DNA of 14,843 nt from Pseudomonadota bacterium (GTDB lineage: Bacteria > Pseudomonadota > Alphaproteobacteria > Rhodobacterales > Rhodobacteraceae), in assembly GCA_022573605.1 (NCBI GenBank), contig JACZTQ010000044.1, positions 1-14,843 on the forward strand, read 5' to 3'. Under the pieces are notes generated by a model. It had not been told where the DNA came from, made no database searches, and saw nothing but the letters and a program-made list of their open reading frames with translations. Of the stretch, positions 6,314 through 13,462 are shown piece after piece (position 1 is the first letter of the stretch; each line of letters opens with the position of its first letter). The position numbers and the translations under genes were made by a program.

Positions 6314-9300
6314 CCATCACCTCCGGGTTGTCTTCGATCCAGGCGTTCGACGCCAGTTCGCCCTTTGGCGCCACGCCGACCAACGGCACAATCACCCTCA
6401 CCGGCGGCACCACCGACGTCACGGTCGAGGATTACGGCAACGCCGGGTTCTATGCTTCGATCAATGTGGGTACAAACTTTTCCGGCGGCGCCGGTATCGG
6501 CACCGGCACTCTCAACATCCTCGCCGGCGCCCCGCTGACCTCGATCAACGAAGCGTATTCCGACGCTTACGGCTATCTTGTCGGCGGCTACGGCAACGTC
6601 AATATCGGCCGCGGGGCCGGCGCCTTCGGCAAGGTCACCGTCGATGGGATCGGTTCGTCCCTGATTGCCCGTGGCGGCGCCGCGCGGATCACGGTCGGGC
6701 GCGACGGCGGAACCGGCGAACTTCGGATCGAGAACGGCGGGTTCGTCGGCACCTTCGACCTCGATGTCGGGCGCGGCGGCGCCGGGACCATTGGCCGCCT
6801 TATTATCGACGGCGCCGGTTCGACGCTGCTCGCCTCCGCGGCCTATGGCTTCTACGGCGCCGCTTATGCCGGGTCGCAAGGCTTTCTCGATATCGGTCGC
6901 GGCACCGCGGGCAGAGGGTATCTGACGGTCTCGAATGGCGGAACCTTCACGACCCAGAACGTCGATGGCGTGAGCGACCTTCCGATCCTGCGATTCGGGC
7001 GCGACAACGGGTCCTACGGCTACGGCCTGATCGCCGGAACCGGGTCGAGCCTGAACGTCACCCAGATCGGGGCTCAGGGGGACGACTATTCCGGCGGCGC
7101 GACGCTTCTGGTCGGCCAGGGCGGCCAGGGCATCCTGAAGGTCACCGCCGGCGCTCAGGTCAACGTGACCGGGGACCAGGCCCGGCTCTCGGTGGCCAAT
7201 GGCCGTTACGTGGCCGGGGTGCCGGACAACACGGCGGCGCAGAGCCTGCTGGAGATCACCGCCGGCGCCGATTTGCTGGTCGATTCGCAGGGCTTTACCG
7301 GCGCCTCGATGATCATCGGCAACGGCGCCAGACCAACGGCGCGGTGACCGTCGACGGGATCGGCTCCACCCTCACCGTGACCACCAGCACCGATGTCGGG
7401 TATGACTACCAGAGCGCCGAACTGATCGTCGGCCGGCTTGGCACGGGACAGCTCACGGTCTCGAACGGCGGCGCGGTCAGCGCGCGCAGCCTTTCCGTCG
7501 GACAGCAGGCGGTCACGGTGGACGCATTCGGCGTCACCACCTACACGGCGAACGGCTATCTCGCCCCCGCCGATATCGATGCGGCGGGCTCCGGCACCGT
7601 CAACATCAATACCGGCGGCACGGTCACCATCACCGGCACCGACAACACCGCCTATCGCGGTGTCAACATCGGCCAGGCCTCGGGCACCACCGGCATCGTC
7701 AATGTCGATGGTATCGGCTCGACCCTGACCTCCCAGGGCGGCACGGGCCGCATCCGGGTCGGCAATTACGGCACCGGCGAGCTCAACATCACCGCTGGCG
7801 GCCAGGTCAACGCCTTCTTCGTCGATGTCGGGCGCAACGACGGCTCCGATGGCCGCGTCACCGTCGATGGCGACGGGTCGAAACTCACCGTCTCGGACCA
7901 GTTCGGCCATTTCCCGGGCTACGGCGGCATCTATCTCGGCGAGGCCGGGTTCATGCGCCTCGGCCGCGAGGCGGGCAGCTATGGCTATCTGAGCGTCACC
8001 AATGGCGGCACGGTCGATATCATCAACGACCCGTCCGGCACCTATGACAACCCATTCCTTGCCTTTGGCCGCAACAATGGCGCGACCGGAATAGCTGTCA
8101 TCGACGGTCTGGGCTCCTCGCTCAATGTCGTGCAGACCGGCCCGCAGGGGCCCGTTTACCAAGGCGGCCCGGGACTGGCTATCGGCCAGGGCGGCTATGG
8201 CAAGGTCACGGTCAGAAATGACGCGCAGATCAATGTGCTGGGCGACGATGCCGGGCTAACTGTCGCCGGCGGGCGCTACAGCTACGTTGGGACCGGCCCC
8301 TATGGCGGCGGCATCTTTGCGCCGGACAACGACATCCGGCAGAGCCAGCTGCTGATCTACAGCGGCGCCGACGTTGTGCTCGACTCGCTGAGCTATCGCG
8401 GCGCCCAGATGCGGATCGCCGGCGGCGCCCACACCTACGGCAAGGTCGTGGTCGACGGCGCCGGTTCGACCCTGACGCTGCGCGCCGATACCGGGTATTC
8501 GTATGACACCCAGTCCGGGATGCTCATCGTCGGTGACCGGGGCACCGGAATACTCGATGTCTCGAACGGCGGCGCGGTGGATGCGGTCAGAATTAATGTC
8601 GGCAACGGCACTGCCTTCGACTATTACGGCAACCCGTTCACCGTCGGCGACGGCACATTGAACGTCACCTCCGGCGGCACGGTCACCTCAACACGCGCCG
8701 CCAGTTCGTATTGGTATATGGGCATCCGGATCGGCGCCAATGGAGGCACTGGCGTCGCCAATGTCGATGGCGCGGGCTCCGCGCTGATCTCGCAGGACGG
8801 TTCGGGTTCATTGCGGGTCGGCGTTTACGGCACGGGTACGCTCAACATCACCGATGGCGGCATGGCGGCCGGATTCCAGGTCGAGATTGGACGCGGTGGC
8901 GGTAACGGTTGCCTCACTGTCGATGGCGCCGGCTCGACACTGATCTCGTCCGATGCCTATGGAAACTGGAACCCGGATCTTTACGGCGGATGGGCCGCCG
9001 CTTTCCGCGTTGGCCGAAACGCAGGCAGCTATGGCAAGGCCGTCGTGACCAATGGCGGCACGATCGAACTGAAGAACCAGAGCTATGGCGGCGGGTATTA
9101 TAGCCTGTCGGACTATGCGGTTATGGATATCGGCCGTGAATTCAGCTCGGTCGGGAAGCTTGAGATCGACGGTCTTGGATCAGCGGTCAATATCACGCTC
9201 TACGGGTCGAGCACCGATGGCTACGCCCCTGGCAACGGAGTCTATTACGGCCCCACCGCGCGCATTGGCAGAGGTGGCGGCGACGGCTCCGTCACGGTGA

Positions 9301-9700
9301 GGAACTCCGGTGCGCTCAATATCACCGGCGAAAATGCGATCCTGCGCATCGGCGATAGCGGCGACGGGCTCCTCGGCGCCGCCGAAAGCCTAGTCAAAAT
9401 CGAGACCGGCGGCACGGTTACCCTCGAATCTCTCGGCCACGAGGTCGGGGCCACGGTCAGCGTCGGCCACGGCCTGAACAGCGACGGGCGGCTCGAGATC
9501 GTCGGGCCGGGCTCGACCCTGACGGTGCGCAGCGACAATATCGACGACACCATCACCGGCGGCGCCCGCGCCTTCACGTCGGCGGTCATCATCGGCCGCC
9601 AGGGCGAGGGCGACCTGCTGGTCTCGGGCGGCGGCGCCATCGTCATCGACGGCGCCGACGACACCTTCCCGGCCTTCATCGTCGGGCGCGGCGCCGACGA
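6256..9700 (+). repeat. About 1.06 kb tandem super-repeat of beta-strand units
   Basis: Equivalent strands recur at long intervals. The V-x-VDG anchor begins at 6634, 7698 and 8757 (spacing 1,064 and 1,059 bp). A second anchor, Gly-Ala before the MIIGNGA-like strand, recurs at 7300, 8400 and 9447 (1,100 and 1,047 bp). Each super-repeat has about 350 residues and several shorter strand repeats. Three copies are recognisable, and a partial fourth starts near 9447. Copies are diverged in sequence but keep order, which points to old duplication within the gene rather than recent expansion. Confidence 0.65.
6310..7347 (+). CDS. Adhesin fragment A: T5SS/PEP-CTERM-type beta-strand repeats
   Basis: The frame has 345 residues from a GTG. 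That GTG is only the first possible start; related sequence (AYEIYAGRTTDEGDPSYV) continues upstream in frame to about 6258, so the true N-terminus is missing. The content is tandem strands of the pattern VTVDGIGSS followed by RITVGRDGGTGELRIENGG, matching the T5SS/PEP-CTERM-associated repeat (TIGR04393). It is rich in Gly, Thr, Ser and Val and almost free of Cys. The frame stops at TGA 7345-7347 just after GNGAR. Restoring one C at 7328-7329 joins it to fragment B as GNGAQTNGAVTVDG, which fits the repeat. No signal peptide is visible. Confidence 0.7.
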   Translation: MTITSGLSSIQAFDASSPFGATPTNGTITLTGGTTDVTVEDYGNAGFYASINVGTNFSGGAGIGTGTLNILAGAPLTSINEAYSDAYGYLVGGYGNVNIGRGAGAFGKVTVDGIGSSLIARGGAARITVGRDGGTGELRIENGGFVGTFDLDVGRGGAGTIGRLIIDGAGSTLLASAAYGFYGAAYAGSQGFLDIGRGTAGRGYLTVSNGGTFTTQNVDGVSDLPILRFGRDNGSYGYGLIAGTGSSLNVTQIGAQGDDYSGGATLLVGQGGQGILKVTAGAQVNVTGDQARLSVANGRYVAGVPDNTAAQSLLEITAGADLLVDSQGFTGASMIIGNGARPTAR

Positions 9701-12431
9701 CGGCAGCGCCTATGCGGTGGGCACCGCGACCGTGACCGGGGTTGGCTCGTCGGTCACCATCACCGGCACCGGCGCCGATACCGGCACCTACGGCGCGGCC
9801 GGCTTCATCGGCGTCGGCCTGCGCGACAACGCGACCGGCACGCTGACCATCGCGGACGGCGGCCAGGTTATAAATGCCGCCAACAACGCCTCGGCCCAGA
9901 TCGGCGCCGATATCGGCTCGACCGGCACCGTCATCGTCGATGGCGCGGCCTCGCTGTTCGATGCCGGCATCCTGCTGACCATCGGCGCCGATTTCGACTA
10001 CACAACCTTCAACGTGCTGCCCGATGCCGGCGGCACCGGCCTGCTGACGCTGATGAACGGCGGCGTGGTGACGGCGGACCGCGTCGCCGTCGGCGCCACC
10101 GGCACGATCGAGGGCATCGGCGCCATCAACGGCAATGTCGAGCTGCTCGGCGGCACGCTGGCGCCCGGCCTCTCGGCTGGCGAGATCGCGATCAGTGGCG
10201 ACCTGCTCGCCGCCGCGGGTTCGACCATCGCGCTCGAGATCCTGCAATTCGCCACCCTGGCGCTGTTCGACACCATCACCGTCGGCGGCACCGCGACGCT
10301 GGACCTCGGCTCGCTCGCCCTGGCGTTGCCCGGCGGCGTGCCGGTCGCGGCGGGCAGCACCATGGACCTGATCGTGGCGGGTGACCTCACCCTGACCGGG
10401 GTCGATTTCACCGCCGTTCTGCTGCGCCAGTTCGGCACGGTTCCGGCAGTCGGCGCGACCACCCTCAACGGGCAAGTGCAGGGCTACCTGCTGGCCGATA
10501 CCGGCTCGGTGCTGCAACTCCAGGCGCTGGGCACGGATGGTCTGGCCGGCGCAATCGACTTCGGGGCAGCGACGCTCGACGGCATCGACCTCACCGCGCG
10601 CAACGGTTTCGGCGCCGGCACCGGCGGCGGCTTCGACAGCTTCGCGCTGCTCGGCGTCTCCTCGGTGGCGGGCACCGCCGGGGCCGACACGATCATCCTC
10701 GAGACGACCTCGAACGTCACCATATCCGGCCGCGACAGTAACGACATCCTGGTCACCGGCGCCGGCGACGACACTGTCGATGGCGGCCTCGGCGACGACG
10801 TGATCCAGGCCGGGTCGGGCACCAACACCATCACCACCGGCGGCGGCTTCGACCTGATCGTCGGCTCGGCGGCGGAGCTTGACGGCGACACCGTCACCGA
10901 CATCTCGGGCGACGAGTCCTTCGCCGTGCGCGACGACGTGACCGGCCTATTCGTGCCGGCAACCATCACCGCCACCGCCGGCTTCATCACCATCGACATC
11001 GGCGGCGACGGCAGCATCGAGGCGACGCTGATCAACGGCAGCGGCTTTGTCGGCACCCTCAGCAGCTTCACCGGCCCCGATCCGATCCCGGCCGAGCCGA
11101 ACGCGGTCTCGGTCCAGGGCGCCGGGTTCGTCGTCGCTCAGGTCGACGAGGGCGACGCGGGCACCACCCCGGTCACCTTCACCGTGGTGCGCTCGGGCGA
11201 CCTGTCGGAAGACCTGATCGTCGACTATGCCGTGGCGGGCTCGGGCTCGAACCCGGCTGACGCGACCGATTTTGCCGGCGGCGTTCTGCCGGCCGGCCAG
11301 GTCACCATCCTCGCCGGGCAGACCAGCGCCGATGTGATCGTGTCGATCCAGGGCGACAACGACAACACCGAGACCAACGAGGACTTCTCCTTCACCATCA
11401 CCGGCGCCGTCACCGGATCGGGCGGATCGGTGGCGATCAACGACCCGACCGCGTTCGCCCGAATCCTCGACGACGACGTGCTCAAGATATCGGTCAGCGA
11501 CGCGCCCGACGTGTTCGAGACCACCGTCGGCGGCACCACCGAGCTGATCTTCACCGTGTTCCGGGTCGGCGACCCGAGCGGCGTGGTGACGGTCAACTAC
11601 AGCCTGACCGGCGGCCCGGCGGGCCTGGAGCTGGACCTTCTCGCGGACTCCGCGGACGTGGTCGGCGGCCTGCCGCAATCGGGCAGCGTGGTGCTCGCCA
11701 GCGGCGTGACTTCGGCCCAGGTGATCGTGCAGATCAGCGGCGACGACCAGATCGAGCCGCGCGAGGACGTGACCATCACCCTGACGGATTTCTCGGTCGA
11801 TGGCGGCGCGGCGCAGACCGATTTTGTCGTCCAGCAGGCCACCGGTACCATCCTCAACGACGACGGCCAGCCGCCGGTGATCCCGGACGGCCTGGCCGCC
11901 TGGTTCTTCGGCGACCCGCATCTGGTGACCCTGGACGGGCTCGGCTACGACTTCCAGGCGGTCGGCGAGTTCACCCTGCTGACCTCGCCCGGCGGCGCCA
12001 ACCCGGCCTTCGACATTCCGATCGAGATTCAGATCCGCACCGCGCCGGCGGCGGGCAGGTGTTCTTCGACGGCGCCATCTACACCATCGTCTGCTCGACC
12101 GGCGAGCAAGTGCGGGTGGAGGTGTTCGACAGCTCGCTCAATGTCGGCGTCTTCCTCGGCGACGGGCGCGACGTCTCCGGCCTGCTCGGCAATGGCGACG
12201 GCGCCATCACCAACGAGTTCGAGCTGCGCGACGGCACGCCGCTGGGCGCGACGCTCGATTTCGCTGTGCTCTACGGCGCCTACGCCGACGACTGGCGCAT
12301 CAGCGACGCGACCTCGCTGTTCACCTATGGCGCCGGCGGTCGGGACCGCATCAAGGGCGGCGGCGGCAACGACACCATCTTCGGAGGCGATGACGACGAC
12401 GATCTGTTCGGCAACGGTGGCAACGACCTGA
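7344..12431 (+). CDS. Adhesin fragment B: repeats, RTX block, two Calx-beta domains, start of VWD
   Basis: The frame has 1,695 residues; its GTG start is an artefact of the upstream frameshift, since the VTVDGIGSTLTV strand is mid-repeat. Repeat strands run to about 10180. They are followed by a strand-rich linker containing GGTLAPG and LGSLALALPGGV. RTX-like nonapeptides lie at 10671-10868. Calx-beta domain 1 (about 11098-11478) begins near AVSVQGAGFVVAQVDEG and ends ARILDDD. Calx-beta domain 2 (11479-11865) ends TILNDD. A VWD domain begins GDPHLVTLDGLGYDFQAVG at 11910. True coding ends near 12053; beyond that the frame reads a Ser/Ala/Arg-rich shadow of fragment C for about 125 codons. The Calx-beta and RTX regions suggest calcium binding. 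Confidence 0.75.
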   Translation: MTVDGIGSTLTVTTSTDVGYDYQSAELIVGRLGTGQLTVSNGGAVSARSLSVGQQAVTVDAFGVTTYTANGYLAPADIDAAGSGTVNINTGGTVTITGTDNTAYRGVNIGQASGTTGIVNVDGIGSTLTSQGGTGRIRVGNYGTGELNITAGGQVNAFFVDVGRNDGSDGRVTVDGDGSKLTVSDQFGHFPGYGGIYLGEAGFMRLGREAGSYGYLSVTNGGTVDIINDPSGTYDNPFLAFGRNNGATGIAVIDGLGSSLNVVQTGPQGPVYQGGPGLAIGQGGYGKVTVRNDAQINVLGDDAGLTVAGGRYSYVGTGPYGGGIFAPDNDIRQSQLLIYSGADVVLDSLSYRGAQMRIAGGAHTYGKVVVDGAGSTLTLRADTGYSYDTQSGMLIVGDRGTGILDVSNGGAVDAVRINVGNGTAFDYYGNPFTVGDGTLNVTSGGTVTSTRAASSYWYMGIRIGANGGTGVANVDGAGSALISQDGSGSLRVGVYGTGTLNITDGGMAAGFQVEIGRGGGNGCLTVDGAGSTLISSDAYGNWNPDLYGGWAAAFRVGRNAGSYGKAVVTNGGTIELKNQSYGGGYYSLSDYAVMDIGREFSSVGKLEIDGLGSAVNITLYGSSTDGYAPGNGVYYGPTARIGRGGGDGSVTVRNSGALNITGENAILRIGDSGDGLLGAAESLVKIETGGTVTLESLGHEVGATVSVGHGLNSDGRLEIVGPGSTLTVRSDNIDDTITGGARAFTSAVIIGRQGEGDLLVSGGGAIVIDGADDTFPAFIVGRGADDGSAYAVGTATVTGVGSSVTITGTGADTGTYGAAGFIGVGLRDNATGTLTIADGGQVINAANNASAQIGADIGSTGTVIVDGAASLFDAGILLTIGADFDYTTFNVLPDAGGTGLLTLMNGGVVTADRVAVGATGTIEGIGAINGNVELLGGTLAPGLSAGEIAISGDLLAAAGSTIALEILQFATLALFDTITVGGTATLDLGSLALALPGGVPVAAGSTMDLIVAGDLTLTGVDFTAVLLRQFGTVPAVGATTLNGQVQGYLLADTGSVLQLQALGTDGLAGAIDFGAATLDGIDLTARNGFGAGTGGGFDSFALLGVSSVAGTAGADTIILETTSNVTISGRDSNDILVTGAGDDTVDGGLGDDVIQAGSGTNTITTGGGFDLIVGSAAELDGDTVTDISGDESFAVRDDVTGLFVPATITATAGFITIDIGGDGSIEATLINGSGFVGTLSSFTGPDPIPAEPNAVSVQGAGFVVAQVDEGDAGTTPVTFTVVRSGDLSEDLIVDYAVAGSGSNPADATDFAGGVLPAGQVTILAGQTSADVIVSIQGDNDNTETNEDFSFTITGAVTGSGGSVAINDPTAFARILDDDVLKISVSDAPDVFETTVGGTTELIFTVFRVGDPSGVVTVNYSLTGGPAGLELDLLADSADVVGGLPQSGSVVLASGVTSAQVIVQISGDDQIEPREDVTITLTDFSVDGGAAQTDFVVQQATGTILNDDGQPPVIPDGLAAWFFGDPHLVTLDGLGYDFQAVGEFTLLTSPGGANPAFDIPIEIQIRTAPAAGRCSSTAPSTPSSARPASKCGWRCSTARSMSASSSATGATSPACSAMATAPSPTSSSCATARRWARRSISLCSTAPTPTTGASATRPRCSPMAPAVGTASRAAAATTPSSEAMTTTICSATVATT
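10671..10868 (+). repeat. RTX calcium-binding repeat block 1
   Basis: In the frame of fragment B the segment reads GTAGADTIILE, SGRDSNDILVTG, AGDDTVDGGLGDD and AGSGTNTITTGGG. This is the GGxGxDxUx pattern of haemolysin-type calcium-binding nonapeptides, slightly degenerate. Such repeats fold into a parallel beta-roll on binding calcium outside the cell. Its position between the strand repeats and the Calx-beta domains is unusual, since RTX blocks normally lie next to the C-terminus. Confidence 0.75.
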
Positions 12432-12937
12432 TCGAAGGTGGCGACGGCAACGACCTGATGAAGGGCGGCGATGGCGATGACACCCTGATCGGCGGCCCGG
12501 GCGACGACATGATGTGGGGCAACGGCGGCAGCGATACCTTCGTGTTCTCGCCGGGTGACGGTTTCGACAAGATCAGGGACTTCAAGGTTGGGGTGGATTT
12601 GATCGACCTGTCGCTGGTGACGTCGATCACGGGCTTCGACGATCTGGTTTTCTCGGGCAAGGTCAAGAAGGTCATCGTCGATTATGGCGACGGCGAAGTT
12701 CTTCTTGCCGGCGTAAAGCAGAGCGACCTGGAGGCCGACAGCTTCATCTTTGCCCGACCGGAACGTGGTGGGCCAGGATGCCTCGAGGCGCGCGCGGGCG
12801 GCCGACATCGTCGGCGCCTGATGGATTGTTTTGCAGTTCGCGGCGCGGTCAGTGCCACTGGTTTGACAATTCGCCAGGATATCGTGCGGTCCACGACACG
12901 ACCCCCCGCTCTGCCGAAGGTCCGATATAGGGCTTAA
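12059..12937 (+). CDS. Adhesin fragment C: end of VWD, RTX block and type I secretion-like C-terminus
   Basis: The frame has 292 residues from a GTG that is not a native start. It continues the VWD domain (IYTIVCSTGEQVRVEVFD, then DVSGLLGNGDG and AYADDWRI). RTX nonapeptides follow (12332-12545). A serralysin-like C-terminal region runs from SDTFVFSPGDGFDKIRDF to QSDLEADSFIFA, which probably carries the type I secretion signal. In relatives the protein ends about at DSFIF. Here translation runs on for about 60 residues rich in Arg, Gly and Pro to TAA at 12935-12937, suggesting that the native stop was lost at a junction near 12757. The stop overlaps the opposing stop of the integrase remnant in a CTTAAG palindrome. 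Confidence 0.8.
   Translation: MFFDGAIYTIVCSTGEQVRVEVFDSSLNVGVFLGDGRDVSGLLGNGDGAITNEFELRDGTPLGATLDFAVLYGAYADDWRISDATSLFTYGAGGRDRIKGGGGNDTIFGGDDDDDLFGNGGNDLIEGGDGNDLMKGGDGDDTLIGGPGDDMMWGNGGSDTFVFSPGDGFDKIRDFKVGVDLIDLSLVTSITGFDDLVFSGKVKKVIVDYGDGEVLLAGVKQSDLEADSFIFARPERGGPGCLEARAGGRHRRRLMDCFAVRGAVSATGLTIRQDIVRSTTRPPALPKVRYRA
12332..12545 (+). repeat. RTX calcium-binding repeat block 2
   Basis: In the frame of fragment C about seven nonapeptides are visible: GGRDRIKGG, GGNDTIFGG, DDDDLFGNG, GNDLIEGGD, GNDLMKGGD, GDDTLIGGP and GDDMMWGNG. They are close to the GGxGxDxUx consensus and directly precede the C-terminal secretion-like region, the canonical type I secretion layout. The repeats are better conserved than block 1. 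Confidence 0.9.
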
Positions 12938-13437
12938 GCGCGAGTAGCCTGAATCGTCGCCGCGCGGCGATAAAGTGCCTCCGATCCATCATACCCCAAC
13001 TCGAACAGTGCTTGATGCGCGCTTTCGAGCGTGCCGTGGAGGTCGTCATCGGCATCGAAGCCAAGTTCCTTCACCAGCTTGGAAAGCGTCATGTCGGAAA
13101 GCGGCTTGCCCCGCTTCGTGCCGGGAAACACCAGACCGGAGCCATCGGCCAACTTCTCGGCCTCGCGCAGGATTCCCACGGCCCGTGCCGATAGCGGCAT
13201 GCGATGCGGCCTTGATGCCTTCATGCGTGAAGCCGGGATTTCCCATGTCGCCCATGTCGCACATGTCGCACGTGTCGCACATGTCGCACATGTCGCACGG
13301 TCCCCGAAGTCGATTTCATCCCATGTCGCGCCCCGCACCTCGCCCGAGCGGGTTGCCGTCAACACCAGAAATTCCAGCGCCAGCTTGGTCGAGATGCCCG
13401 CGCCCGATGACTTCACCGCGTCGATACATCCGGCCGA
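12934..13437 (-). pseudogene. Second tyrosine integrase, catalytic-domain remnant
   Basis: The minus-strand frame contains the start of an integrase catalytic domain. It runs from AVKSSGAGISTKLALEFL through TATRSGEVRGATWDEIDF, with the first catalytic Arg, then WEIPASRMKASRPHRMPL and GSGLVFPGTKRGKPLSDM to KLVKELGFDAD. After that the expected HGFR motif is replaced by an unrelated tail of about 37 residues (from DLHGTLESAHQAL). The His-x-x-Arg and Tyr residues are absent, and so are the N-terminal arm- and core-binding domains. It differs in sequence from the integrase behind the tRNA where the two overlap (TATRSGEVRG versus TAARTGEVIG), so it is not the missing half of that gene. The frame stays open upstream to 13557 only because it overlaps the radical SAM gene. 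An in-frame 9-bp repeat expansion interrupts it. Confidence 0.8.
13244..13297 (-). repeat. Six tandem 9-bp units (CATGTCGCA) inside the integrase remnant
   Basis: The plus strand shows CATGTCGCC, CATGTCGCA twice, CGTGTCGCA and CATGTCGCA twice, without spacing. On the minus strand each unit is GCGACA plus TGT, CGT or TGG, giving Ala-Thr-Cys/Arg/Trp. Relatives have a single residue set here before WEIPASRMK. A separate single copy, CATGTCGCG at 13321-13329, encodes the ATW of GATWDEID. The array keeps frame because units are nine bases long. Slipped-strand expansion of one ATW copy is the simplest origin. Confidence 0.9.
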
Positions 13438-13462
13438 CAGACCACGCCGATGGGCGGGGCGG

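Larger units (their letters stand above)
6256..12937 (+). pseudogene. Large repeat adhesin (T5SS/PEP-CTERM repeats, RTX, Calx-beta, VWD), split into three frames
   Basis: The three frames below together encode what was probably one secreted protein of at least about 2,150 residues. The order is: beta-strand repeats (about 6330-10180), a GTLAPG-type autotransporter-like linker (about 10080-10660), RTX block 1, two Calx-beta domains, a shortened VWD domain, RTX block 2 and a serralysin-like C-terminus. Two -1 frameshifts separate the frames, near 7328 and near 12053. The 5' end lacks a signal, start codon or ribosome site, because the frame begins at a junction with the sulfotransferase fragment near 6255. 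The C-terminus suggests type I secretion and calcium-dependent folding, with a surface or biofilm adhesin role by inference. No transporter genes (ABC, membrane fusion, TolC-like) lie in the window. Either a true pseudogene or a gene with sequence errors. Confidence 0.75.

Noticed and set aside
7206..8162. Minus-strand open frames through the adhesin repeats (also at 9390-10517 and 10947-11921)
   Set aside because: They mirror the Gly-Thr-Val repeat codons as Asp/Ala/Gly-rich strings, and none shows an independent motif or ribosome site.
13244..13297. Tandem repeats as a small CRISPR array
   Set aside because: Units are 9 bp, contiguous and without spacers, and they keep the integrase reading frame. 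This is a minisatellite.
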